64,000 nt of DNA from JAEDES01 sp964616405. Its GTDB lineage: Bacteria > Bacillota_I > Bacilli_A > RF39 > UBA660. Numbering within the stretch: the first letter of the stretch is position 1; every line of letters begins with the position of its first letter. Both the position numbers and the translations under genes were made by a program. Of the stretch, positions 1 through 7,130 are shown in pieces. The stretch lies in contig CAZTRE010000003.1 in assembly GCA_964616405.1 (NCBI GenBank), positions 1 through 64,000 on the forward strand. The letters are read 5' to 3'. A model generated the notes under the pieces. It ran no database searches and was not told the DNA's origin. It saw nothing but the letters and a program-made list of their open reading frames with translations.

Positions 1-206
1 GAACTATGCCTGAGTGGTTTAAAAACGGAATCCTAGCATCATTACTTGCTCCGACGGCTCTAAATAAACAAGACTATAAACTCATTGGTAAAGATAATAA
101 AGTAAAAATAGAAATAGATAATGGTATATTTACAGGAGCAAATAAAGGACTAATTAAATATCATTTTGAGTTAGGCGCTGGTAAAGAAAACTTTGAATGG
201 GAGTAA
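1..206 (+). CDS. Nitroreductase-family protein, C-terminal fragment
   Basis: The reading frame is open from the left edge of the window, so the 5' part lies upstream and only about the last 67 residues are seen. The stretch from APTALNKQ through IKYHFELGAGKENFEW resembles the C-terminus of TM1586-type putative nitroreductases, which are flavin-binding oxidoreductases. The GAGKENFEW ending is the most telling part. The internal ATG at 6 is probably not the start. The stop codon is followed directly by a repeat motif (207-222) that recurs after two later genes. The family call rests on remembered similarity of a short piece. Confidence 0.6.
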   Translation, partial: TMPEWFKNGILASLLAPTALNKQDYKLIGKDNKVKIEIDNGIFTGANKGLIKYHFELGAGKENFEWE

Positions 207-435
207 TACAAATTACAATTTATATGGTAGTAGTAAATATAATATTTTAGATAAGTTATTAGGTAAGTTTAAATACAATATTAAGAAAAAAGACATAACT
301 TTATTACAATTTATGAGTAAACTATTGAAATATTGCGATAATAAACACCAATTTAAAAGGAAAAAATTACCTGGTTTTTTTAAAAGGTCGCCATGTGGAA
401 GTGGCAAGAAATATAAAAATTGTTGTGGAAAATAA
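193..435 (+). CDS. Small SEC-C-motif ORF, start uncertain, possibly a fragment
   Basis: The C-terminus SPCGSGKKYKNCCGK is a SEC-C zinc-binding motif, known from the SecA tail and many small proteins of unknown role. The usual form is CPCGSG...CC; here the first cysteine is serine, so only three of four metal ligands remain. No convincing start was found: the open frame begins at a TTG (193) inside the previous gene, and an ATG at 313 would give a 40-residue protein without a good ribosome-binding site. The frame reads straight through the repeat motif at 207-222. A remnant of a longer SEC-C protein is as likely as a functional small one. Confidence 0.4.
   Translation: MNGSNTNYNLYGSSKYNILDKLLGKFKYNIKKKDITLLQFMSKLLKYCDNKHQFKRKKLPGFFKRSPCGSGKKYKNCCGK
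207..222 (+). repeat. Post-stop repeat motif, copy A
   Basis: TACAAATTACAATTTA begins on the base after the stop codon of the nitroreductase fragment. Near-identical copies follow the stop codons at 1351 and 1684. Its core AAATT-AC-AATTT is a small inverted repeat. It may be a recombination or insertion site of a gene-cassette array, or a conserved intergenic element; only the recurrence and position are directly seen. Confidence 0.55.
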
Positions 436-661
436 CGATTAAAAATGGCGTAATCTCAAGTAATATAAGGGCTTGCGCTTTTTTAATACTATACCTAAAA
501 AGTGTAAAAACTTACAACTAAAAATTTTTAGATAAGTATTCGAATAATTTAAAAATGATTTAAACCCTTATAAAACAAGGTAAAATAGCGTATGAATTTA
601 GATGAATTTTTAATTTTTTCTATAAACCGTAATATTATACAGAACCAAATCCGCTTTATGA

Positions 662-667
662 TATAAT
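662..667 (+). promoter_or_regulatory. Possible -10 element for the GyrI-like gene
   Basis: TATAAT lies 46 bases before the ATG at 713, with no good -35 hexamer at the usual distance. The rest of the 436-712 interval is AT-rich and shows no gene or clear RNA structure. A GGACGGAG Shine-Dalgarno sequence precedes the ATG. Confidence 0.3.
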
Positions 668-712
668 GTAATAGATAAATAGTTATTTGTAAAAAAGGAC
701 GGAGATCTAATT

Positions 713-1351
713 ATGGCCTTTGATTATAAAAAAGAATATAAGGAATATTACATGCCTAAGAATAAGCCCAGTATCGTTAAAATTCCTAAAATGAATTATA
801 TAGCGATTAGAGGGAAAGGCAATCCCAATGAAGAAAATAGTGAATATAAAGATTCAATAGGACTTTTATATGCAATTGCGTTTACAATAAAAATGAGTTA
901 TAAGGGAAGCTATAAAATAGATGGTTATTTCGAATATGTAGTTCCTCCACTTGAGGGTTTCTGGTGGCAAGAGGGCAATAAAGATGGAATAGATTATAAA
1001 AGTAAAGATAAATTCAATTTTATTTCTATTATTAGATTACCTGACTTTGTAACAAAAAAAGATTTTGACTGGGCTATAGAAGAAGCTACTAAAAAGAAAA
1101 AACGGGACTTTTCAAAAGTCAAATTTTTGACCTACGATGAGGGTATTTGTGTTCAATGTATGCATTTGGGTTCCTATGATGATGAACCCGCAACTATTAA
1201 TTTAATGAATGAATATATCAAAGAAAATGGATATGAATTAGATATAACTGATACTAGATATCATCATGAAATATATTTAAGCGATCCAAGAAAATGCGAT
1301 GTGAGTAGACTAAAGACAGTAATAAGACATCCAATCAAGAAAGTGAAATAG
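713..1351 (+). CDS. GyrI-like small-molecule-binding domain protein
   Basis: A 212-residue soluble protein of the GyrI-like/SOUL fold group, known from the ligand-binding part of AraC/MerR-type activators and from stand-alone proteins of mostly unknown function. Telling parts are the N-terminal IPKMNYIAIRGKGNPN strand, the EGFWWQEG segment and a C-terminal half with HHEIYLSDPRK. There is no DNA-binding domain, so it is a stand-alone ligand or hydrolase-like domain rather than a regulator by itself. A Shine-Dalgarno sequence (GGACGGAG) precedes the ATG. A repeat motif starts directly after its stop codon, and a TfoX-type gene follows 33 bases later. Confidence 0.75.
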   Translation: MAFDYKKEYKEYYMPKNKPSIVKIPKMNYIAIRGKGNPNEENSEYKDSIGLLYAIAFTIKMSYKGSYKIDGYFEYVVPPLEGFWWQEGNKDGIDYKSKDKFNFISIIRLPDFVTKKDFDWAIEEATKKKKRDFSKVKFLTYDEGICVQCMHLGSYDDEPATINLMNEYIKENGYELDITDTRYHHEIYLSDPRKCDVSRLKTVIRHPIKKVK

Positions 1352-1367
1352 TTACAAATTACAATTT
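1352..1367 (+). repeat. Post-stop repeat motif, copy B
   Basis: TTACAAATTACAATTT follows the TAG of the GyrI-like gene directly. It shares 15 consecutive bases (TACAAATTACAATTT) with copy A at 207 and resembles copy C at 1685. The Shine-Dalgarno sequence of the next gene (GAAGGTGAG) begins right after it, so motif plus ribosome-binding site fills the whole intergenic space. Confidence 0.55.
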
Positions 1368-1384
1368 GAAGGTGAGTTGATATA

Positions 1385-1684
1385 ATGGCTACAACAAAAG
1401 AATATAGAGATTTTGTATTAGAACAATTAAATTTACTTGATAATATTACTTGTAAATCCATGATGGGAGAATATTTACTTTACCAGAATAGTATTTTATT
1501 TGGTGGTATCTATGATGAAAGATTACTTGTTAAAATAGTTGAGAGTAATAAAAAATACAATATGTCAGAAGCGATACCTTATAAAGGCGCTAAGCCTATG
1601 TACTTAGTTGATGATATTGATAGTAAAGAGTATTTAAGGGAAATAGTTATTGATACTTGTAAAGATTTACCAAGAAAAAAATAA
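1385..1684 (+). CDS. TfoX N-terminal domain protein
   Basis: A 99-residue protein matching the stand-alone TfoX_N family. The order is typical: an opening helix with EYRDFVLEQL, then the glycine-rich SMMGEYLLYQNSILFGGIYD, then LLVKIVE, and a C-terminal part with PYKGAKPMYLVDD. Stand-alone members have no settled function; the domain is named after the Haemophilus competence regulator, but small Firmicutes versions lack the second TfoX domain. The start ATG is preceded by GAAGGTGAG at a good distance. It sits between two copies of the repeat motif, like a single-gene cassette. Confidence 0.8.
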   Translation: MATTKEYRDFVLEQLNLLDNITCKSMMGEYLLYQNSILFGGIYDERLLVKIVESNKKYNMSEAIPYKGAKPMYLVDDIDSKEYLREIVIDTCKDLPRKK

Positions 1685-1700
1685 TACGAATTATAATTTA
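1685..1700 (+). repeat. Post-stop repeat motif, copy C
   Basis: TACGAATTATAATTTA directly follows the TAA of the TfoX-type gene. It differs from copy A (207-222) at two positions and again leads straight into a Shine-Dalgarno sequence (ATGGAG) for the next gene. Confidence 0.55.
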
Positions 1701-1715
1701 TGGAGTCAGTATTAT

Positions 1716-1961
1716 ATGAATAAAGAATTATTGTTATCAAATGTAGATAAAATTCATACCACTGAAATGGGTATTGATAGAATTAAGAAAAATTTAAACT
1801 TGGACACAAATGAAGTAGTTGAATATTGTAAAAATAAAGTTTTAGATAAAAGGTGTAATATATATAGGCAGGGTAAGAATTGGTATTGTGAAATTGATAA
1901 TATAAAGATAACTATTAATTCCTATAGATATACAATTATTACGGCACATACTATTAACTAA
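1716..1961 (+). CDS. DUF3781 family protein
   Basis: An 81-residue protein that matches DUF3781 closely as remembered: an N-terminal helix, KIHTTEMGIDRIKKNL, a cysteine in EYCKNKVLD, then GKNWYCEIDNIKITINS and the ending YTIITAH. The family is small, common in gut Firmicutes and functionally uncharacterised. The ATG at 1716 is chosen because GGAG lies about 10 bases upstream; an earlier in-frame start would fall inside the TfoX-type gene. It is the last gene of the repeat-punctuated run and is followed by a terminator. Confidence 0.75.
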   Translation: MNKELLLSNVDKIHTTEMGIDRIKKNLNLDTNEVVEYCKNKVLDKRCNIYRQGKNWYCEIDNIKITINSYRYTIITAHTIN

Positions 1962-2019
1962 ATGACAATGGATGATGCACTGCAAGATAATAAATTTTAT
2001 AATTAAAATATTTTAGTAT

Positions 2020-2048
2020 CAACATTTTAAGAGATGTTGTTATTTTTT
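2020..2048 (+). terminator. Rho-independent terminator after the accessory gene run
   Basis: CAACAT (2020-2025) pairs with ATGTTG (2034-2039) around an 8-base loop, followed by TTATTTTTTG. It lies 59 bases after the DUF3781 stop and would end the plus-strand transcript. The 2049-2100 stretch holds nothing else recognisable. Confidence 0.6.
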
Positions 2049-2100
2049 GTTTATTAAAGAAAATATTTTTTATGTTAAATTAAAAGATTGCAAGTTTAAT

Positions 2101-2676
2101 TTAATTGTTGATACTTATATTATTTACCATCAAATCAATTAATTTTTTTACACTATAATTTGGTATGGTCTTATTCAGTGTTGCTATACCTATATATCTT
2201 GATGGAATTTTAGGTGTAACTTTTATCTCAAATAAAGATTTATTTAGATCATCTTTAACAAATTCTTTTGTTGCATATCCTATTCCAAATCCGCTTTTTA
2301 CAAAATCCATAATTAAATTATAACTAACTATCTCTGTTTTAGGTATTAAACTAGTATTGTTTTCTTTTAAATAGTTATCAAGAAATGTCCTAGTGTTTGA
2401 CGGTCTCTTTTGAAATAGTAATGGATAGTTATTCAATTCTTCTAAAGCAATACTGCCTTTTGTTAATTCATAGTATCTTTTATTTCCAACAAAAATATCT
2501 TGTACGTCCATAACTTTTTGGATTTTTAAATCTTTAGTTTCATTCATAGGTAAATTAAGTACAAGCATATCTAAATTACCATTTCTAAGATCTCTTATTA
2601 AACTTTCTGTCAAAGCATTCACTATTTTTATCTCGATATTCGGATACTTTTCATGGAATTTTTCTAAATATGCCAA
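2101..2676 (-). pseudogene. LysR-type regulator remnant lacking its HTH domain
   Basis: The 191 residues form a LysR substrate-binding domain: the frame enters at AYLEKFHEKYPNIEI, followed by ALTESLIRDLRNGNLDMLVLN, a FVKSGFGIGYATKEFV segment and a normal C-terminus. The N-terminal winged helix-turn-helix of about 85 residues is missing. On the minus strand the frame runs only eight codons further upstream before a TGA. Directly abutting it, head to head, is the tail of an alpha/beta hydrolase. LysR regulators are usually divergent from a target gene, so this looks like one deletion that removed both 5' halves and the shared promoter. Confidence 0.75.
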
Positions 2677-2894
2677 TACTACAATATGCCCATGAAATCA
2701 GAAGTGCAGTCTTACTTATTCATGGAGAAAAAGCACATTCAAGATACTTTAGTGAAGATGTTTATAAAAAGTTAAAAGGAGATAACAAAGAATTAATAAT
2801 AATTCCTAATGCTGTTCATACAGACCTTTATGACAAATTAGATGTTATACCTTTTAATAAAATGGTAGAGTTTTTTCACAAAAATTTAAAGTAG
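2670..2894 (+). pseudogene. Alpha/beta hydrolase remnant (C-terminal third)
   Basis: The 74-residue frame holds the C-terminal part of an alpha/beta hydrolase: a strand in EIRSAVLLIHGEKAHSRYF and the conserved VHTDLYD segment, whose histidine is the likely catalytic one. The nucleophile elbow and oxyanion region of a roughly 300-residue hydrolase are absent. The nominal ATG at 2670 lies in the junction with the LysR remnant and has no ribosome-binding site. Related full-length proteins carry the same YAHEIRSAVLLIHGEK stretch, as remembered. It is almost certainly inactive. Confidence 0.75.
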
Positions 2895-2905
2895 AAATTA
2901 CAAAA

Positions 2906-2932
2906 GCCAGCTTTCAACTGGCCTTTATTTCA
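2906..2932 (+). terminator. Terminator after the hydrolase remnant
   Basis: GCCAG (2906-2910) pairs with CTGGC (2918-2922) around a 7-base loop and is followed by CTTTATTT. The stem is short but the position, 11 bases after the stop codon, fits the original 3' end of the hydrolase gene. Confidence 0.5.
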
Positions 2933-2958
2933 TTTATGGAACTATTTTTTAAAGATCA

Positions 2959-2986
2959 TTGTAAAATCGGCAAAATATGTTATAAT
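2959..2986 (+). promoter_or_regulatory. Sigma-A promoter for the 3010 gene
   Basis: TTGTAA (2959-2964) and TATAAT (2981-2986) are separated by 16 bases. The start codon lies 24 bases after the -10, with AGGAGG in between, so the leader is short. Confidence 0.65.
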
Positions 2987-3009
2987 ATAACCCACCTAGG
3001 AGGATTACT

Positions 3010-3966
3010 ATGGATTACGAAGTACTAAATAATGCAATAAATGAGGTTGTAGATATAGTAAATAATTATAATAGAGATCATCATTATTCTGTAGGGACGT
3101 GTGAGGATTTAGTAATCGCATTAACAGGATACTATCTAACGTTCGGGCCGGAAATTTTTTTCAAAATAATGGAAGTGCTATCTTCTCTAGAAATTCATAA
3201 GACAACTACAACAATGGAAACATTAGACGAAAAGGCTAAAATACGCCCCAACGTTGATTTAAATAATACATATCCGGAAATGATTTTGCAAATGAAATTT
3301 AAAGGCTCAGAAAAGGAATTTATAGGAGCAATTCCACATATAGTTTACGATAATCAAGATCAAATAAATGATGCGCTTAATTTAGCTCATGAATTGTCCC
3401 ATGCTATAGAAATGTCAACAGCAAAAGTGGATGACGAAACAACAGACACCATAACTATTAGATGTGGTTTAATGAAAATAATCTATGACAAAGAAACTGG
3501 GGCTCCATTTGATGGTGATAGGAGTGGAATGGACGAATTAATAACAGCATTAATAGAAAATAGAATCTTACAAGCATATGGCAAACTAGACCCTGAAAAA
3601 ATTCAAAATCCACTTATAAAGGAATTCACCGCTGGGGTTCAGTCAAGAGGCCCAAATAGTGCATTAGCTGATTCCTATATGTATATGGCCGCAATCTTCA
3701 AAGATATGATAGATAATGATATATTCTTCGATGTAGTAAAAAAACACTATTATGAAACAGATCCAGAGGAATTTACTAAAGAATTTAATTCTATCGATGA
3801 AAGACTAGATTTCCAAAAACTAATTGGCTATGCCGAAAGATTGAAAAGGAATAATACAGGAGCTGCTGATTTTTTAGATATAGCAAATGCTGTTCAATCA
3901 CAATTAACCATTTTAAATAAAGCAACTAATACACATCCAGAGAAATCATTATTATTAATTGTATAG
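3010..3966 (+). CDS. Putative zincin-type metalloprotease (HELSH), unknown family
   Basis: A 318-residue protein without signal peptide or membrane segment. Residues 127-131 read HELSH within LAHELSHAIEM, matching the HExxH zinc-binding and catalytic motif. About 45 residues on, GMDELITALIENRIL (173-187) offers E176 as a third metal ligand, as in gluzincin-like proteins. The rest was not recognised. Strong signals flank it: promoter TTGTAA-16-TATAAT, AGGAGG before the ATG, and a terminator just after the stop, so it is a single-gene unit. Proteolysis is inferred from the motif; substrate is unknown. It is probably cytoplasmic. Confidence 0.6.
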   Translation: MDYEVLNNAINEVVDIVNNYNRDHHYSVGTCEDLVIALTGYYLTFGPEIFFKIMEVLSSLEIHKTTTTMETLDEKAKIRPNVDLNNTYPEMILQMKFKGSEKEFIGAIPHIVYDNQDQINDALNLAHELSHAIEMSTAKVDDETTDTITIRCGLMKIIYDKETGAPFDGDRSGMDELITALIENRILQAYGKLDPEKIQNPLIKEFTAGVQSRGPNSALADSYMYMAAIFKDMIDNDIFFDVVKKHYYETDPEEFTKEFNSIDERLDFQKLIGYAERLKRNNTGAADFLDIANAVQSQLTILNKATNTHPEKSLLLIV

Positions 3967-3988
3967 ACAAGATATTTCTTGTTTTTTT
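3967..3988 (+). terminator. Terminator of the HELSH protease gene
   Basis: ACAAGA (3967-3972) pairs with TCTTGT (3977-3982) around a 4-base loop, followed by an uninterrupted run of T. It starts immediately after the stop codon. Confidence 0.7.
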
Positions 3989-3997
3989 CTACTACAA

Positions 3998-4020
3998 CAA
4001 AAAAGGGGCTAAAAAGCCCC
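3998..4020 (-). terminator. Strong terminator facing the minus strand
   Basis: GGGGCT (4005-4010) pairs with AGCCCC (4015-4020). The T-run is on the minus strand (AAAAAA just left of the stem on plus), while the plus side continues AAATCTAT. It therefore terminates leftward transcription, yet no minus-strand protein gene lies between 4021 and 4205, which suggests a small RNA. Confidence 0.65.
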
Positions 4021-4090
4021 AAATCTATATCTAGAGGATCTTCACACTTAACAGTGAACCTTCCTCAATAATAATATATGCTAAAAGACA
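3998..4090 (-). ncRNA. Candidate small structured RNA, minus strand
   Basis: Upstream (minus strand) of the orphan terminator is a long hairpin: GAGGA (4034-4038) pairs with TCCTC (4062-4066), and TTCAC (4041-4045) with GTGAA (4054-4058), with a 2-versus-3-base internal loop and an 8-base apical loop. Hairpin plus spacer plus terminator looks like a short RNA gene of roughly 80-100 bases. No clear sigma-A promoter was found on the minus strand, and I do not recognise an RNA family, so the 5' end is a guess. It could instead be a structured 3' end of readthrough transcription. Confidence 0.35.
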
Positions 4091-4121
4091 AAAAGTATAC
4101 ACATTTAAATTAGATGTTACA

Positions 4122-4150
4122 TTGTCTAAATTATTAAAATATGTTAGACT
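4122..4150 (+). promoter_or_regulatory. Possible promoter of prfB
   Basis: TTGTCT (4122-4127) and TAGACT (4145-4150) are spaced by 17 bases, 55 bases before the prfB start. GTCTAA and TTAGAC within it also form an inverted repeat with a 14-base spacing. Confidence 0.45.
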
Positions 4151-4205
4151 AAAGCTGATAATGTATAAAATCAGTTAAATAATTACAAACTAAGGAGTGA
4201 ATTAT

Positions 4206-5304
4206 ATGGAAAAAAAAGAGTTAAAACGATTACTAGAAAAAAATTTAGATATCATTACAAATTTGTGGAGGTCACTTTGACATTGATTCAAGGTTAGAAG
4301 AGGTCAATTCTCTTCAAACTCAAACAGAAGAGCCATCCTTCTGGGATGATCGTCAAAAAGCAGAGAAAATCTTAAAAGAAATTACTGAAAAGAAAAATTT
4401 AATTGCATCAATTACAGAGTTAAAAAATAAAATAAAAGACAACTTAGAATTATTAGAATTACTTGATGTAGAACCTGATGAATCATCAGAACAATTACTA
4501 GAAAAAGAAATTTTATCATTAGAAGAAGAAATAGAAAAGTTAAATTTATTACTATTACTTAATGGTCCATATGATAGTCTAGATTGTATATTAGAAGTTC
4601 ATTCAGGGGCCGGTGGAACAGAAGCTTGTGATTGGGCAATGATGTTATATAGAATGTATATTCGTTGGTGTGAAAAGAAAAATTATAAAGTGGAGTTATT
4701 AGATTATCAAGATGGTGAAGAGGCCGGAATAAAAAGCGCTTCTATACGAATAAGAGGAACCAATGCCTATGGATTTTTAAAAAATGAAAAAGGTGTCCAT
4801 CGTTTGGTAAGACTTTCTCCATTTGATTCTAATAACAGACGTCACACTTCCTTTGCGTCAATAGAAGTAACCCCAGAAATAGAGCAAGACAGTACTATTG
4901 AAATAGATGAAAAAGACTTAAAAATAGATGTTTATCGTTCAAGCGGTTGTGGTGGACAAGGAGTAAATACAACAGATTCAGCCGTTAGAATTACTCACCT
5001 TCCTACTAAAATAGTCGTAACATGTCAAAATGAACGTAGTCAAATTCAAAATAAAGAACAAGCCATGAAAGTCTTAAAGAATAAATTATTAATAAGGAAG
5101 TTAGAAGAACAATCAAAAGAATTAAATGAAATAAAGGGTAATCAAATGAACATTGAATTTGGTTCGCAAATAAGAAGTTATGTTATGCACCCATATTCAA
5201 TGGTCAAAGATCACAGGACTAATGAGGAAACAAGTAACGTTTCTAAAGTACTAGATGGAGATATTGATTTATTTATTGAAAGCAATTTGAAAAGGGGATT
5301 ATAA
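4206..5304 (+). CDS. prfB: Peptide chain release factor 2, with programmed +1 frameshift
   Basis: RF2 reads UAA and UGA and releases the finished protein from the ribosome. The ATG at 4206 follows AAGGAG. Codon 25 is an in-frame TGA (4278-4280) in the context GGAGG-TCA-CTT-TGA-C. This is the classic autoregulatory site: an internal Shine-Dalgarno-like GGAGG three bases before a CTT slip codon. Skipping T4278 continues as GAC ATT GAT and gives 365 residues, the normal RF2 length. The second frame holds the SPF codon-recognition tripeptide (RLSPFDSN) and the GGQ catalytic motif (SGCGGQGVNT). Low RF2 increases frameshifting, which restores RF2. Confidence 0.97.
4267..4281 (+). promoter_or_regulatory. 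RF2 programmed frameshift site
   Basis: GGAGG at 4267-4271, slip codon CTT at 4275-4277, TGA at 4278-4280 and C at 4281. Three bases separate the Shine-Dalgarno-like sequence from CTT, as in the E. coli and Bacillus sites. The TGA-C context is a poor terminator, which favours slippage. Confidence 0.95.
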
Positions 5305-5306
5305 AT

Positions 5307-6188
5307 ATGAATTTAATTTCTAGGTTGAGAAGCAACTTGGTTCTAGAAAGAATCCGTAAAAAAACGATGTTTACAAGATATTTTAACTTTATTGTTGGAT
5401 TAATCTTTTTAGCCATTTCATACAATTTATTTTTAGCGTCAAATGATATTGTAGCTGGTGGAGTAAGTGGTATCGCCACTATATTAAATGGTATATTTGG
5501 ACTAAATAATTCTATTGTTATTTTAGTTTTTAATGTTTTATTATTAATACTAAGCTACTTTTTATTAGGAAAAAATAAAACTAAGAATACGATTTTAGGT
5601 TCAATATTATTTCCAGTATTAGTAGAACTAACAAGCCATATTAATGTATGGTTAGAGCTAGATACATCCCAATTATTATTATCATCAGTGTTTGGTGGAG
5701 TAATGTATGGCTTTGGACTAGGTATGATTTTTAAAGCCGGATTCACAACAGGTGGAACGGATATTTTAAATCAGATAATTTCGAAATATGCCAAAATAAG
5801 TATTGGTAAAAGTATGCTATTAGTTGATGGTGGAATAGTTCTTTTATCAGCTTTTGCCTTTGGTCCAACAAAAGTTATGTATTCGATAATTGTCTTATAT
5901 ATTATTAGTTTAATTTCTGATCGAGTAATTTTAGGAGTATCAGATAGTAAAGCATTTTATATTGTTACAAGCCAAGAAGAAGAGATTAAAGAGTATATTT
6001 TGCGTATTTTAAATCATGGCGTAACAGTTTTTAATGCCAAAGGAGGATATGCTACTAAGAACCAAACCGTACTAATGTGCGTCCTACCAACTAAAGACTA
6101 TTATCGTCTTAAAGCCGGAATTACAGAAATTGATAATGATGCCTTCGTTGTCGTAACAGATGCTTATGAAGTATTTGGAGGCGAATAG
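5307..6188 (+). CDS. YitT family membrane protein (paralogue 1)
   Basis: A 293-residue protein of the YitT/DUF161 group with a C-terminal DUF2179 domain. Five or six hydrophobic segments lie between about residues 25 and 210, including AGGVSGIATILNG and FKAGFTTGGTDIL, the glycine-rich pattern of the family. The soluble tail (about 215-293) ends in DAFVVVTDAYEVFGGE, typical of DUF2179. Transport of an unknown small molecule is often assumed but not shown. It starts 2 bases after prfB, with GGGG inside the prfB end as ribosome-binding site, and is followed at once by a paralogue. Confidence 0.85.
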   Translation: MNLISRLRSNLVLERIRKKTMFTRYFNFIVGLIFLAISYNLFLASNDIVAGGVSGIATILNGIFGLNNSIVILVFNVLLLILSYFLLGKNKTKNTILGSILFPVLVELTSHINVWLELDTSQLLLSSVFGGVMYGFGLGMIFKAGFTTGGTDILNQIISKYAKISIGKSMLLVDGGIVLLSAFAFGPTKVMYSIIVLYIISLISDRVILGVSDSKAFYIVTSQEEEIKEYILRILNHGVTVFNAKGGYATKNQTVLMCVLPTKDYYRLKAGITEIDNDAFVVVTDAYEVFGGE

Positions 6189-6189
6189 C

Positions 6190-7047
6190 ATGGAACAAAT
6201 CATAGAAACTATAAAAAAACGTAAGAAGTTACAAAGAGTATTTTTGGCAATTCTTTCGCTTTTAATTGGTGCCATAGTATATAATGTGTTTTTACTACCA
6301 CTAAATATTGTTACAGGAGGAACCGGGGGAATTGCTACAATCACTAAATATACTTATCATATTGAACCTTCAATAATGATATTTATATTATCATTTGCTT
6401 GTATAATAATTAACTTAATGTACTTAGGCATAGATAAAACAACAGGAGCAATTTTATCAACCTTTTTATATCCGTTATTAGTACAATTAACTTCCCCATT
6501 ATCAAAAATTTTTCCAATGGAAACGAATGATATATTTATTGTTATAATTTTTGCTGCCGTTTTATCAGGATTTTCTAATGGTCTAATGTATAAAACCGGT
6601 TACAATAATGGCGGATTATCTGTAATTTCTCATATATTGTATGAAAAAAAGAACATCTCAATAAGTAAAAGCAGTTTATTTATCAACGGATTAGTAATAA
6701 TATTAGGCGGTTACTTTTTTGGCAGTGCCAATGCTATGTATGCATTAATATACTTATATATTAGTAACTTAGTAATGGATAAAGTTTTATTAGGAATTTC
6801 TAATAATAAAGCTTTTTACATCATCACAAGTGAAGAAGATCTAATTAAACAATATATAATTGAAAAATTACATCATAATGTCACTACTTTTGATGTTAAA
6901 GGTGGTTATTTAGAGAAAAAAAGAAAAGTACTTTTATCAGTAATTCCATCTAAAGAATATTTTAGAGTAACAGAAGGTATTAAAATAATTGATAAAGATG
7001 CTTTCTTTGTAGTAACAGACTCCTATGAAGTAATAGGAGGAAAATAA
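6190..7047 (+). CDS. YitT family membrane protein (paralogue 2)
   Basis: A 285-residue paralogue of the preceding gene with the same plan: hydrophobic segments over about residues 20-205 with VTGGTGGIATIT and KTGYNNGGLSVIS, and a DUF2179 tail ending in DAFFVVTDSYEVIGGK. The ATG at 6190 is preferred because GGAGG at 6177 lies just upstream; in-frame codons further up fall within the previous gene. One base separates the two genes, so they are co-translated and may form a hetero-oligomer (inference). A terminator follows within 5 bases. Confidence 0.85.
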   Translation: MEQIIETIKKRKKLQRVFLAILSLLIGAIVYNVFLLPLNIVTGGTGGIATITKYTYHIEPSIMIFILSFACIIINLMYLGIDKTTGAILSTFLYPLLVQLTSPLSKIFPMETNDIFIVIIFAAVLSGFSNGLMYKTGYNNGGLSVISHILYEKKNISISKSSLFINGLVIILGGYFFGSANAMYALIYLYISNLVMDKVLLGISNNKAFYIITSEEDLIKQYIIEKLHHNVTTFDVKGGYLEKKRKVLLSVIPSKEYFRVTEGIKIIDKDAFFVVTDSYEVIGGK

Positions 7048-7050
7048 TGG

Positions 7051-7085
7051 AAAAGAGTGAATTTAAATAGTTCACTCTTTTATTA
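7051..7085 (+). terminator. Terminator of the prfB-yitT-yitT unit
   Basis: AAAAGAGTGAA (7051-7061) pairs with TTCACTCTTTT (7071-7081), an 11-bp perfect stem around a 9-base loop. It separates this unit from ftsE. Confidence 0.8.
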
Positions 7086-7130
7086 TGCGACAAAATATGA
7101 TAAAATGATTAAAGTATAAGGTGGTGAATT

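Noticed and set aside
4639..5304. A short RF2 starting at ATG 4639
   Set aside because: The upstream frame encodes the rest of RF2 and connects through a canonical programmed frameshift from ATG 4206.
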